64,000 bases of DNA from Pteria penguin (taxonomy: Eukaryota > Mollusca > Bivalvia > Pterioida > Pteriidae): positions 41,663,842 through 41,727,841 of the forward strand of contig CM068587.1 in NCBI GenBank assembly GCA_035048485.1, in the 5' to 3' direction. Position numbers and translations under genes: made by a program. This document shows positions 34,680-49,200 of the stretch, one piece after another. Position 1 is the first letter of the stretch, and the number at the start of each line of letters is the position of its first letter. The notes under the pieces are model-generated. The model was not told where the DNA came from and did not search any database. It worked only from the letters and a program-made list of their open reading frames with translations.

Positions 34680-37011
34680 CCCAGTACTTTAATCCAAACT
34701 TCGACTTGATAGAAAATAGCATTAATAAACGAAATAATAAGAAACTCGTCAATTATTTAAAACAGAAATAAAATTTAAATTTCGATGTTGTTAAATTGTC
34801 TTATCACTCTGTCAAAGAGAAAAAAGTGCCAGATAAGTGTCGGACAAATTCAGAGAGGGAGAGGATACCCCCGCCCTAAACACAAACTAACGCCCCTCCC
34901 CAAAATAAAAACAGAGAGTGTGTGTGTGTGTTGTCTACATAATTATTATACGTATAAACATTGATAGCATTGATACAACTGAGTCAGATTATTGGAAAAT
35001 CAAGATTTTACTTAGCTGTATAACACAATCCACCAAATATACAAAAGGAATGTTTAAGGAATATAAAAGACATGAATAACATCACAATAAAGCTTCGACC
35101 ACACAGCAGCTGCGGAACTGTCTCAAGCTGGTCAATTGAAGCGAGATTGTGCAAGTTATAGGCCTCCAAATTTGCAGGAGCTTCTGGAGGCGTTGTCCCA
35201 TTGACAGCTCCATCTCACCAGGGATCCGCCCCAGAACCCTCGATTGACTTCGCCCTGCTAACTCCACCAAACTTGGATCTGACCTTGTTACACTGTCTAA
35301 TAGGAAATACGTTTAATAACCTTTGACCATCAGTCAACTATGATATGCACATATTGAGCAACTTCAATATATTCTCTAAATAGTCTCTTTAACCGGGACC
35401 AACCTCCTCGGTGAGTTCCCTCGCTCCCGGATAACACCGTCCGCAATTTTATGTGTAGGGAAACACTGCTATATCGGGTTTTTTTATAAGTTGATAATAC
35501 ATGCGTTTCTGCATAAACGAAGCACTTGCAGCTCGATACGAGGTAGTGCGTTCATTAAACATCCTCCCATTTAAAGAGGCTTCATACTACCACCGATTTC
35601 TTTACCCTTTTTTGGCAAGGCCAAGACGGATAAACATTGTACTGTATATGAAAATTAAAGCTGCATTTGTTATGCAAATACTTTTACTTGATGGTGGCAT
35701 GTGATGCATATTCAACTTTGCACAATGTATTCAAGATTCGACTCGATCGTGTGACAAAATATCCTGTCATAGCAAACAGATGAATTTCAGGGTCCAAAGC
35801 GTCAAAAAATTGATTTTGTTTATTGCTTTATGCAATTCCTATAATAGATCAGACCGCATAGCTGCATTTTGTCCTATTTAACGACCTAGCCGAAGCGCCG
35901 GACGATCCCTTACTATCAACACCTACTGTAATACAGTCTCTTTCAATGTAACTGCTAAATCACAGTATGATAGCACTATCTGATAATCATTCAAATTCTG
36001 TCTGCCAAGTACCTCACCACAGGCAGACAGGCATCTCCTACATGCCTAGCCGACCCCAGACATATGCTCTGGCTTTATCTCTCACCCACCACACATGCTC
36101 TTGACACAACCATTGTACTGAGCCTTGAATCTGGATTTAAATTAAACTCACTCATTACACAGCCATGCCTATTGCCAATATTGAAATTAAAGAAGTGACA
36201 AAGCCAATAGATTTTGTACATTCTTTATGTACCATATCACTAGGACAAATACACCAATATATAGGAAGTTATATAATCTTCTGTAATCAGTAATCTAAAT
36301 CAAAATGTATCATAATCATAACTATTCTCCAGTCTGATCTGTACATATCACAACATATTGGGGCCTTCTTCATCAATGCATTCTTTTTAGCATTAATCTA
36401 TATGTATCAACAACCATTTTTATGCATGGTTATATACATGAATTTTGTTCCCAATACATGTACACTGCATATAAACATTTCGCTTTTTTGGGGGTAAGAT
36501 ATTTATCCGAGCTGATATGACAAAGTTGTTGTTGCTACCAAGTACAGTCACACACGTTATAAGCAACCACAAAGGGAAGGTGGGAAATGGTCACTCAAGT
36601 CACTGGTGACCTCTCAATACAGGTTGATTTTGTATATAAAGTCTGTAGAAAGGAACAGATAAAGGTGGTTGTTTAAGACAGGTGGTCTTCAATGCAGGTT
36701 TTACTGAGAATAGATACAATATGTTATTTTGATTTGATTAAACATTGTTATTATAAAAGACATTACAATGGGGAAAGTCAAAATAAATAACATGCCTACT
36801 TCAAATATAAGTAATTAATCAACATACTTCATTTGTTTACATATTTTGCTCTAATCTTAATTATAAAAATTCATAACTAAGCGTGGTTTTAGATTCATCG
36901 CATCTGAATCATTAAATTTTTTAGAAAAACAAATTGCACAGTTCTGCTCAGAACAATATCATATTTAAAACAATTCAATCAATTTAATAAAGTCTTAACA
37001 AGTTACAAAGG
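34680..37011. other. region downstream of CENPF, including its 3' UTR
   Basis: No gene was supported. A minus-strand frame at about 35,082-35,270 is open but has no recognisable product. The 3' UTR end was not located. Confidence 0.4.
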
Positions 37012-37217
37012 TCATTGCACTTGACAGTTTTCTTGGCTAGCTTGTTGCTCCTCCTCAGTTTCTACAATGGCCTTGCGGAGCTGTCTTCGTGGTGCCGGGG
37101 GTGATTTCTTACTGAGACTAAGGACACGTCGGGGAGGACTGATCTTACTGTCTTCAGATACCATCTTAATTGGACTGTTCGTAATGTTACCCAAGTGAGA
37201 CTTTGTACTTGAGTGAT
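37012..37217 (-). CDS. CENPF: CENPF last coding exon with CAAX box
   Basis: The acceptor is ctttgcttgcag/ATCACT. The leading two bases join G to make Asp, and a TGA stop lies at 37014-37012. The 67 residues include ISPPRRVLSLSKKSPPAPRR, a basic segment with two possible CDK sites, and end ENCQVQ. The final four residues (Cys, Gln, aliphatic Val, Gln) fit a farnesyltransferase CAAX box, as in vertebrate CENP-F. I could not settle on a polyadenylation signal downstream. Confidence 0.88.
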
Positions 37218-40200
37218 CTGCAAGCAAAGAGGACATCATATAGATTTCATTCCCATCTTTAATATGCACAGTATGGATAAATACCAGTTTTATACAGAGA
37301 AAACCTATATAAACATAAAATGATCAGTATTTTAATATGGAACAAGTTGTGTTTGTGAAACACTAATGCCTCTGGGGGCAATATAGTCCAAAAAGTGATT
37401 TTCAGCATGAAGGTCATTATCAAGGTCAAAAGGTCATTGACCTTGGTGTCATTTGAGAGGGATTCATTAGTTGAGTACACATATGAAATATGAAGTCTCT
37501 ATCCCTCATGGTTTAAAAATTATGGCGAAGGTTAAAAGTTGACGATACACAAACAGACAGACACTGAGACAGGACAAAAACAATATACCCCCGATCTATC
37601 GATCCGGGGGCATAAAAATTATTAATTCAGTTGTTTGTAATTAAGACCAAAGTCCATATAAAGAGAAAGGTAACAACCCTGAGGCCTGACTGGGTTTTAC
37701 AAAAGGGTGTATGCCTTGCTTTTAAGATAAGTCAGTGACCCAGTCGTAGCAATCTGACTAGGAGTAGTATTCTGAATATCTTTCATTTCATTAGGCATTG
37801 GCTTAAAGACAATAGGCATGTTTAGAAAAGGAAGTGCTAACACTGAATTATACATATCTAGATAAGAACAGTCTTAGAACACTCCTGGAATAGAAGCCAC
37901 ACTATATTTATAGTCCTTAAGACTGACTTAGCTGGGTAGACAACCTTTAATGAAACTAATCTCAGGATTTGGACACATTACATTACAGAAATTTCACACT
38001 CTGACTTTGTATTATAACAATGTTTAAGTGTCTAGGATTACCATTATTATAAAACTCCAGTACCAAGTGTAATGACTTTAATTCATTTGCTACACATTGC
38101 TACTTTAATCTAAATCTTATCCTACATAAATCCTCCCAAAGTACCTGAATCAAAATAACATAGAACTAAGTACATGTTAAGTACTGCATACTCTCCATAA
38201 ATGTGCTCTGAAATGTTTGTTATTGCTTATTTTTGGCATTAGATAAATATAGTGCTTAATTGATTATTAGGACCATATTAATTCAAATGTATTACTGCAA
38301 CATTTGCTTGGTGCTTTTCTTAATAAAGTAACTAAAATTTGACCTTAATATACATGTATATGTTGAACGAATGTACATAAATATATCTCAAGTCCACTTA
38401 AATTCTGACTCATTCTATGATGATTTGCTTCCATTGAAGGAATAAATCTACCTGAAGACTTTGTTTTCTTGGATAAGGACTCTAGTGAAGTTTCTGGGGC
38501 AGGTCTTTTCTCCCCTGATGTGGGCTGTCTGATGGAAGTAGATTTTGATGACAAAGAGTCCTGTTTAATAATCAAGGCAGAATGAGATCGTGTCACCACT
38601 GGACGATTAACTGTATCACTCCCACAACTAACTGTAGTTGACTTTGTCTCCATAGGTTTCTCAATCACAGCATCATTCCGTGGAGACTTTCTTATACTGG
38701 ATTTACTCGTTGAACGCGACATCGATAATTTTGTCTTGGAAGGACTGGGAGATTTAACATTAGCACTTATGGTTTGTTCATTTATAACACATGTCTTACT
38801 GCCAATTGAGTCACTTGGCACTTTTGTTTTCTGTGTATGCGTAGTCCTGTGTTTTGATTCACTATTGTGTGCTTTATCACTACTCAATGCTTCTTTATCC
38901 TTCACTTTAGATTGTTTTGTACTATCCGCAGTAGATATAACATTCTTAGTTGTGGATGCTACATTTCCTCTATGAACATTGGCTAGCACATCGTCTTTGG
39001 TGACACTGGATGACACTGTATTGTCTTTTTTGATGCTTTGTACTACTGCTTGATCTTTCTTCATTTCCATCCATTCTCTTTCTGCGATGAATACAAACAA
39101 TTTTCAGAATAATAATATGGGTAATCAGGAACTTGACGATTGTGACTAGCTCTACTAATAAAATGTTTCACAGTACATGTACATTAATATCATAAACCCT
39201 TTTTAAGTACTAAGTATTTCTGAACTATATAATGTTGACAGTTTGGCCATAATGTCACAGCAATTAGTTACTTGTATTTAATGTTGATTAACTGGACGGT
39301 TATAGGCAAATATTTCTATTTTCAATATATTTCTCTAAAGGAACTATACAGAGAGTATGGTGGAGTTTATTTTCCATGAAAACCACTATGCCATGTACAA
39401 AATTAAAGGTCTATTAGAATGTTCACAATTTTTCTATATAATGTACGTATCTACATACACGAGTCGCTGACACCAAATTATGTTTCTGCATTACTCCAAT
39501 CACAAGATATATACAATAATAAATGAACAGTGCGATAGATTTTTCAGGTGTTCATCTTCTGTAATATGTGATGTCAGATGATGTGTGAATACTATTTTGT
39601 GCCGTAAGTTGAACTGGAAGTGTTTATTTTACTCAGGTTATCCAATAAAATCAGGAAAATGGGTATTTTTAGATATCACTCTGAGAAATACTGAAGCAGA
39701 AGGAGCGGTAATTTTTATGAATTTTGAAATAATTCAATTAGCATTTTATGAAAATGCAAAATCCTCCAGTATTCTAGTAGCACTTTAATGGGTGTAGCTA
39801 ATAAATGAAGCTTTGAAAACGAGGTTAGGAGAATTTAAAAAACTGTCAGCTTACAAATCAGATTTATTTAGGAATGAAAGAATTTAAAGAATGAAAAGAC
39901 GTTTTTGATCACAAAATATTGGCGAAAATACTTTGTAATGGAAATATAAGGAATGAATGTCTTATTGATGGAATTCATGGAAGATGAATGAAGCCAGCAC
40001 GTCACATGCAAATTCTCCAAGAACTCCTTTGCAGTTCTTGGAATTTGTGCGTGACATGGAGGCTTCATTTTTCATTCAAACCAACAATAAGACAATCATT
40101 CCTTAAATGATGACAATAATATTGAGTGAACATATTGTAGACATAATTCTTGCTTACTCAGCACTTTGTTCTGTACACTGAGAGACTGGCACATTTCTTT

Positions 40201-43200
40201 CAGATTTCTTTTCTCTGTGGTCAGCTGGTTCAGTTGTGTCCGTAGGTTTTCAAGGTCTTCACTGCTAATCTGGTGAGTACTCTCTATATCCTGCTACAAA
40301 ATCAGTCTCAACATTGAGTGTCTATTTCATATTATAGTCTAGATCTTCATCCAGAACAAATTCAGCATTTTTAGTATTGTCATGTGTGCATAAATTAATA
40401 TATTAATTCTAATTTGAATCACGAAACTCCATCACCATAAACCAAACTCTAAAGTGTATATGATGTTGTATATTCTTTTCTATAACTGAAAGTATAATTA
40501 AACAAGAGGCCCACAGGACTTATTGGTTGTAAGTGTGTTATTGAGGAATGGGTTGTGAATCATAGTTTCCATACAGGGCCTCATGTTCTTCAATTTTATG
40601 AATACAATTTATAACAACAATGAACATGATGAAAAGGACTTTTTTAAGGTGTCAAGAGTTTTTAGGTATGAAAGGCCCTGAACTCTTACTCGAGGATCAT
40701 AAACTTCATTAGGTGGAGGGCCTCCTGTTTTCATAAAGTTCTCTGCATACAGATTACATTCACACATTGTACAGACATAAAGACAATTTTCTAAATTAAA
40801 CATTGTTCTCACTATGCAACAATACAGATCCTGTTCTACTGCAAGAATCCCTGAGTTAGGAATAATGAATTGAACAAGTTTAGTAAAACCCTTCATGATA
40901 TTTACAATCATGCACACAGTCACATTGTATAGGAATAAAGGACAAAAGACTTCACAACACAGTCATGTAGTCCCTTACTATTACCTAAATCCCACTTAGG
41001 ACTTCCACAATTTTTGTCATAGACATTTTGCTGTTCATAGCCATGCTCACAGTTTATGATTTCAAAGCACAAGAATAAAGAAAGTTTGTTAACATTAAAT
41101 ACATTTTCATTATGCAGCCAGACAGACTGTCCTGCCCTTGTCCCAGGTGTCATGAATTACAGAGTTTTTGAAAAAGACATCAATTCTGTTTTTCAAAATC
41201 AGGTATAGCATAGGGGTTAAGAAGTTTTTCTAAAATGAAATATATTATATATTTCCACTGTAGCTACACTGACCCTGTCCTATAGCCTCTGTGGTAAGGA
41301 GTCATGAAATTCACAATTTATATTTCTCTCATCCTATAGATGCCTGTTGTGAAATATAATGACCATGGTCTTGTTGTAGTTATAATGACCATGGTCTTGT
41401 TGTAGTTATAATGACAATGGTCTTGTTGTAGTTATAATGACAATGGTTTTGTTGTAGTTATAATGACAATGGTTTTGTTGTAGTTATAATGACCATGGTC
41501 TTGTTGTAGTTATAATGACAATGGTCTTGTTGTAGTTATAATGACAATGGTCCTGTTGTAGTTATAATGACAATGGTCTTGTTGTAGTTATAATGACAAT
41601 TGTTTTGGTGTAGTTATAATGACAATGGTTTTGGTGTAGTTATAATGACAATAGTCTTGTTGTAGTTATAATGACAATGGTTTTGGTGTAGTTATAATGA
41701 TAATGGTCTCGTTGTAGTTATAATGACAATGGTTTTGGTGTAGTTATAATGACAATGGTCCTGTTGTAGTTATAATGACAATTGTCTTGTTGTAGTTATA
41801 ATGACAATGGTCTTGTTGTAGTTATAATGACAATGGTTTTGTTGTAGTTATAATGACAATGGTCTTGTTGTAGTTATAATGACAATGGTTTTGTTGTAGT
41901 TATAATGACAATGGTCTTGTTGTAGTTATAATGACAATGGTCTTGTTGTAGTTATAATGACAATGGTTTTGTTGTAGTTATAATGACAATGGTTTTGTTG
42001 TAGTTATAATGACAATGGTTTTGTTGTAGTTATAATGACAATGGTCTTGTTGTAGTTATAATGACAATGGTTTTGTTGTAGTTATAATGACCATGGTCTT
42101 GTTGTAGTTATAATGACCATGGTCTTGTTGTAGTTATAATGACAATGGCTTTTGGTGTAGTTATAATGACAATTGTCTTGTTGTAGTTATAATGACAATT
42201 GTCTTGTTGTAGTTATAATGACAATGGTTTTGGTGTAGTTATAATGATAATGGTCTCGTTGTAGTTATAATGACAATGGTTTTGGTGTAGTTATAATGAC
42301 AATGGTCCTGTTGTAGTTATAATGACAATTGTCTTGTTGTAGTTATAATGACAATGGTTTTTGGTGTAGTTATAATGACAATGGTCTTGTTGTAGTTATA
42401 ATGACAATTGTCTTGTTGTAGTTATAATGACAATGGTTTTGGTGTAGTTATAATGATAATGGTCTCGTTGTAGTTATAATGACAATGGTTTTGTTGTAGT
42501 TATAATGACAATGGTTTTGTTGTAGTTATAATGACAATGGTCTTGTTGTAGTTATAATGACAATGGTTTTGGTGTAGTTATAATGACAATAGTCTTGTTG
42601 TAGTTATAATGACAATGGTTTTTGGTGTAGTTATAATGACAATGGCTTTTGGTGTAGTTATAATGACAATTGTCTTGTTGTAGTTATAATGACAATGGTT
42701 TTGGTGTAGTTATAATGATAATGGTCTCGTTGTAGTTATAATGACAATGGTTTTGTTGTAGTTATAATGACAATGGTCTTGTTGTAGTTATAATAACAAT
42801 AGTCTTGTTGTAGTTATAATGACCATGGTCTTGTTGTAGTTATAATGACCATGGTCTTGTTGTAGTTATAATGACAATTGTCTTGTTGTAGTTATAATGA
42901 CAATTGTCTTGTTGTAGTTATAATGACAATTGTCTTGTTGTAGTTATAATGACCATGGTCTTGGTGTAGTTATAATGACCATGGTCTTGGTGTAGTTATA
43001 ATGACCATGGTCTTGTTGTAGTTATAATGACCATGGTCTTGGTGTAGTTATAATGATAATGGTCTTGAAGTTATAATGAATGGTCTTGTAGTTTTCAAGA
43101 AAAAGTTGTTCAGTTGTTAATGGACAATAGACAAAGATCAATGGCAACAGGCCACCTGAGTGATAAAGAAAGATAAAAGAAAATTTTTAGGGGACTTCTA

Positions 43201-46200
43201 CTCATGGCAACCATCCTTTGTTTCAACTAAATATAAGAGTACTCATGCTTACTGAAAATTAGGAGTTCAAAACCCTTTACATGTGCTCAGGACATATGAA
43301 CATATGTATCTTGTCTTTTACCTTGGTATCTTTTTCTTGTTTTTGCCGCTCCACTAATTCTTTCAGTTTTTGATTTTTAGTCTTCTCTGCCATCAGTTCT
43401 GTATTAAGACATGAGCACCTACTTTCCCACTTTTTCAGCACCTATAAAACAAGGACAAACATCAACATTACATAGACAAACCAGGAAATACACTGAATTT
43501 TCCAAATTTAAGTCTACAACAGTTACTCTAATATCCAACTATCAATTTGAATTTTGATATATATATACATGCAATCTGCATCATAATATTAAACACCACA
43601 AGGAAATTCAGAGAACTGTGGTCTCCTGCTTTGGGGGTTCCATCAGTAAGGATGCAGTGATCTGTGACATACTGTCATGGTTGTGCATGTCTACAGACAC
43701 ACATGCCAAATATGAAGGCTCTATGTCTTATGGTTAACAAGGTACATTGAAGTAGGTCAAAGGTCACATGATAAAAAATTCTGGTACCAACGGAAAGATA
43801 TTGCAATTAGGGACACATGCCAAATATGAAGGCCCTACGTCTTCTGGTTAAAAAGTTACATTGAAGTAGGTCAAGGTCACATGATAAAAATTTTGGTACC
43901 AACGGAAAGGTATTGCAATTAGGGACACACATGCCAAATATGAAGGTCCCTATGTCTTACAATTAAAAAGTTATGACCAAGGTTAAAGTTTTTGTGACAG
44001 ACGGACGGACGGATGGATGGACAGACGAATGAGATTTAATGTCCCCACATTTTCGCGAAAAGTGAGTAGTGCAGTTAATCAACCTGAAAGGAAAAACTTT
44101 AGACTTGCTTAGAAAAGACACCTTCATGATAACAGCAGTCCTACAATTTGTGTATGCACAATTATATTTCCAGACTGCTAGCTACAAAACTATGAGGAGT
44201 TGAACATTGATCAACAATTATTAGAAATAAATCCACTTTCAGATTTGGAGATAATTGTCTGAGGTGCTATTAAGCATCCACAGATTTGGAGATAATTGTC
44301 TGAGGTGCTATTAAGCATCCACAGATTTGGAGATAATTGTCTGAGGTGCTATTAAGCATCCACAGATTTGGAGATAATTGTCTGAGGTGCTATTAAGCAT
44401 CCACAAATTTCAAGACCACAGTTATTAGGAGAAGGTCTACCGGTAAAGACTTTCTGAAAAACTTGAAATTTTCTATCCAAAAAACACCATGTTGAGATGA
44501 AGTTTTTTGCTGCATTTGGAATAAAAGTAAGTAACACAAAATGATACACGAATAAACATATGTAACTGCTTATTTAAAATAGCAATCCTGGAAATCAAAT
44601 ATTGCGATGAAGATTAAACTTGTACAGTATTGAGAGGATCATAAAAGTAATCAAAGCTTGGTGTAATAAAGACATATAATTTAAGAATGAACTTGATCTA
44701 TCATGATATATTTTCAGAACATGAGGTACCATCCTATTCAAGGTCAGCTTAACATACCTGCCAACATTCCCTAATTAGGAGTGATTTACCCAATATGGAA
44801 CCACACACATTTAGAAATACATGTAATACACTGATTTGTATTAGGTTGAACTCAAAATTGTCAGGTAACAACCAAACAGAAGAAAAGAAATCATCAATAA
44901 AAAGTTCAACTTGATCAAATTTTGGCGGGTGTGAAATTTAATATAGAACTGGTCAAGTTAAAGTACCAGTATACTGAAAACTTTACACCCTGTTCCTCTC
45001 TACAGACCTCTTCTCCTTTTCTGAGTTCTTCATTCTGTTGAGTTAGCTGGGACTTTAACGATTTTAAGTCATCGATGCCTGTATTACTTTCCGCTATTTG
45101 CAGTCTGAGGGTGCTGATCTCACATTCAAAGTTTTCTATCTCCTCCTTGTGGTCTGATGATATCTACAATTGCATAACCCCATCCAGTAAAATGGTCACA
45201 ACTCATTTAGATATAACTACACATGTATAAGAGAATTATATATTATAACTAAATCATAGAATTGAAAAGTCTATGATATACTCATGGAAATTTAACATAA
45301 TCAAGAATGTTCTTGTAGTTATAACTGTTATTTTATGAAAAAATTTGACATCCACCAAAAATTAGTTATGAGATGTTGATAAAAATATGTGTAATCAAAA
45401 ACATAACACAGAATCTATATTTTTCTAAAATGTCCTAACAAATACACCATGAATGTAATCTATTTTAGCTAATGTCATAATGAAGGCATGTATCGAAAAA
45501 GGCAAACAATCTATGCATCGCAATTCTTAATGGTAAACATCATCATACATATATAAATCTAAATTATTCCCACTAACTAAATTACCTTATGTTATTTCTT
45601 ATCAGCCTTGAAATATTTACAGTTTGGGTTCTTACCAAATTATTTATCTTCCTACAATAATGAGTAACTAAAAAAAATGTGCACAAACCTTCTGATTTTC
45701 CTCATAATACTTTGACTGTATAGAATGTATCTCTTCTCTTTTTTCCTTTAAAGTGGCCTCTAGTTTCTGCAGTTGTTTCTTATGTTCTTCTACTACTGCT
45801 TCATAATGTGATATTTTTTCTGCTTCCTCCCTTTGCATCTCTTCTATTCTCTTGTTTTGACTGACCTAACAACACAAAGCAAAATGTTTTTCAAAACACT
45901 GTTTGGTAAGCAAATTAAAAATATCCAATCCAAATAAACATTTCTTTTTAATAATTGAAATCTATAAACTTCAAACAGATCATTTTGGTAATTGTCCAAG
46001 TTTCACTGAATTTAGCTGTTCAGAAACATGGGACATCAAAACATGGAATTGCAATTAATTTGCATGTGCATGTTGAGTTTTGTAGTTGCAATATTCTTTC
46101 TTGGACAACTACATCATAAAACATATAAGTTCTACCTTGAGAGTGTGTATTGTGTTGGTTAATTCCTGTACTGTAGACAGAGCTGCCTTGCTGTCAGCTA

Positions 46201-49200
46201 CCTCACTTTGCAGGCTACAGATGACCACTTCACCCTCTTCCTTCTCTTGTTCTATGATGGTTAGTTGTTGTTGTAGCTTTGAAATGTCCTGGTCACGGTG
46301 GGATAATGCTAGCTTCATGTCAGTTAGCTGAAAAATAAGCGACAACTACTTCATAACAGTGCATCATAAGACAAATCACAAGAATTTCAATGAAAATCAA
46401 CTCTATCAAATAAACACTACACATATCTGAAAATTCCCCCACTTGTTAATTAATAATTAACTTATCTAAAATAGCATAGTTACACCCCATATTGTATGCA
46501 AGTGTATCAAAAAACCAACAAAATATGTTACACACAAAATATCAATATTTATCAATTTATGTCTTGTCAAATATATGAACTGATAGCAAATTCCATTCTC
46601 TAAATATGTATGTGAATGAAATAGAGAGAGAGAGAAAATTAAAATCATGCAAGAATTCTTTCCCATCAAGAATGTGTAATTGTGTATGTTGTAGTTTTAT
46701 TTTTATATTGAGTTTAGTTGAAATCAAGTACATGAAATTTTAAACTGTTGTAAAATTTGACAGTGACAAATTATTTCCCTCAATGAAAATCTGTATGAAA
46801 AAGTCCTTTACTAAAATTGATTTTAACCCCAGAAAAAGGTTGATCAATGAATTGATGAGTGGACACTGATATTGGGCACTTATATGTTTAAGTCATTATG
46901 TCATCTTGGGTTTAACTATCTCATCTGAAACACAAGATAAAGAGGAGCTGTTGGTGGGGTACAAACCAGGTTCCTCTACCACAAGCTCAGCAAACTATCA
47001 ACTGACCTGAGCTGATCCCACTTACATTTTGACATGGGACCTAACAATGAGTTCTGAAAGCGATTGACCTGTTTTGGTCTAACCTCTAATTTAATTGATG
47101 CAAGTTGATTTTCTAAATCTGCCTTTGTGTCTTCAAGTCGTAAAAACTGTGTTAACAATTCTCCTTTCTCTGATTCCTTCACTGCATTCTGTTGACTTAA
47201 TTCAATATTTTTTGCAAGTTCCTCTCTGAAATCTTTCTGGGCCTGACATAACTTCTCCTCCATCTGTTTACATTCTGCAGCTTTCTCTTCTAAATCTGCA
47301 TTTATTTCTTCACACTTCTGTTGCAAGGTGTGATTCTCTTTTCTTATGGTGTCCTCTGACTTGCATGTAGTCATGTAGTTTTCTCTCAGGGTAAACATTT
47401 CTCTGACTGAATCTTCATTCTTTTCTGTCAGGGCTTTCACTTCTACTTCCATACTATATTTTACATCTTCAAGTTCTTGTAGTTTCTCCCTCAACTGTGA
47501 TAGATCCCTTTTATCTTGTGACTCCTGCTGAGACAAGGCACTCTGTTTTTCCTGCAATTCTACAATCTCTGCTCCTAGAGAGTCTATTTTCTCTACTAAC
47601 TCCTCTTTCTCTTGGCTCCAATTAACTTTCTCCTCCCTGAGAGAATTCTCCTTAATTTCCTCTGTTTTTTTCAGTTCCTCTTGTAACCTGAAAAGTTTAA
47701 ATATCAAAAATATACAGGAATATACATGACACCTCAATAAATCATAAGCATTTTGATTATTGGCTTTTAATCCATTACAGTATACACTGCTGTCCAAATG
47801 TTTTGAAAAAAATGCACATAACGGAAAAATAATCTCTAAATACAATGTGCAATCAGAATTCAGGTGTAAATTTCCCAGAATAAAAACAAATGACTGCATC
47901 ATTATTTCAACACCTGACAATTTTGCAGGTTATAAGTGGTCACATCGTACATACATGTATTTGCGTCAGTAGTCATTCATGATGGTAGCTATAAACCTAT
48001 CAGAATTATAAAAATCTTATTGGAGGTATAATAATGAGAACTCTAGTATATTGAACTTGAAGGGCCAATGAAAAACAGCTTAAGTTAATCAAAGTTTGAG
48101 TTAAGGGATATGTATATCTTGATTTAGAAAGAATAAGAATTGTGCCTTTTAAAAGTTTTATATAGCATAGAAGATATAAACATACTAGAAGTAGAAGATA
48201 GAATGACAGGAGTTAAAATGAGCAAGGGCTGTTGTAAAATATAAATTACAAATACATTAATTATGAGCAAGATACAGAGGTAATAGAAAAATGTAAACAG
48301 AATGTAAAGCAGAATTTTTAACGAAACATGCAACTTTATTTCTTTGCTTGTGGCTCTGTGTCACATCAAGATAATTTTCCTTATACAGTGACGGCATCTG
48401 ATTAATGCAATACACATACATTCTACTTATTGCAACAGACCCACACAAAGGAGCTTTCAGGGATTTTGATTAACATCTATCCTATTCTCTGCAATGTCTA
48501 CTATAATAGAGACATCATTTGCCTGAACTGATAACCGATGATCCCTCAGACCGTGTGGCATAAGCCAGAGACCTCACAGTGCCAAAGAATAACAAGACCC
48601 ACAGAGCTACGGCTCCATGAGAAAAGAATTACACTGCTTATTCTCAGATATGAAGTATCAAGGTCATACCTCTTATTAAGATGCTGTAAATCATCTCTCT
48701 CCACAGTACATTGTGCCAGCTGAGATTCCAGTGTGCTGATATTAGCAGTAAACAGGTTATTTTCTGACTCCAGTGATTCCATGGCATCCTTAAATGTCTC
48801 CAAATCAGATTCGTTGGCTTGCTTCTCTTTACGTAATGCATCAACTTCTATCATCAGCTTGTCAACTTCATCTCCCTGTTCAAGATAAATATTTTTGTGT
48901 TCACATTTGCCATATGCAAGGTTTTTGCCATTTTAATATTTAATCAGAAAAATGATGAATTAAACTATGCAAAACAGTAAATAGTATTCACCTAAGTCAT
49001 ATTTACAACAAAATGCATGCTCACATATTGGGTCACTTCATTATACAGGGTCCTTTCCCATATCAGCAGGTATCTGAAGTCAAACTATTGTGACATAACC
49101 AGTTCTATAGAAACTGGTTTAACATGATGGGAAATCATATAGTATGACATCATAATGTTTGATGTCAGATACCCGCTCCTAAGGGAAATAACTCAATAAC

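Noticed and set aside
35082..35270. Minus-strand open segments in a G+C-richer patch
   Set aside because: Two frames are open over about 150 bases and one has a protein-like composition, but no splice partners, start or recognisable product could be supported.
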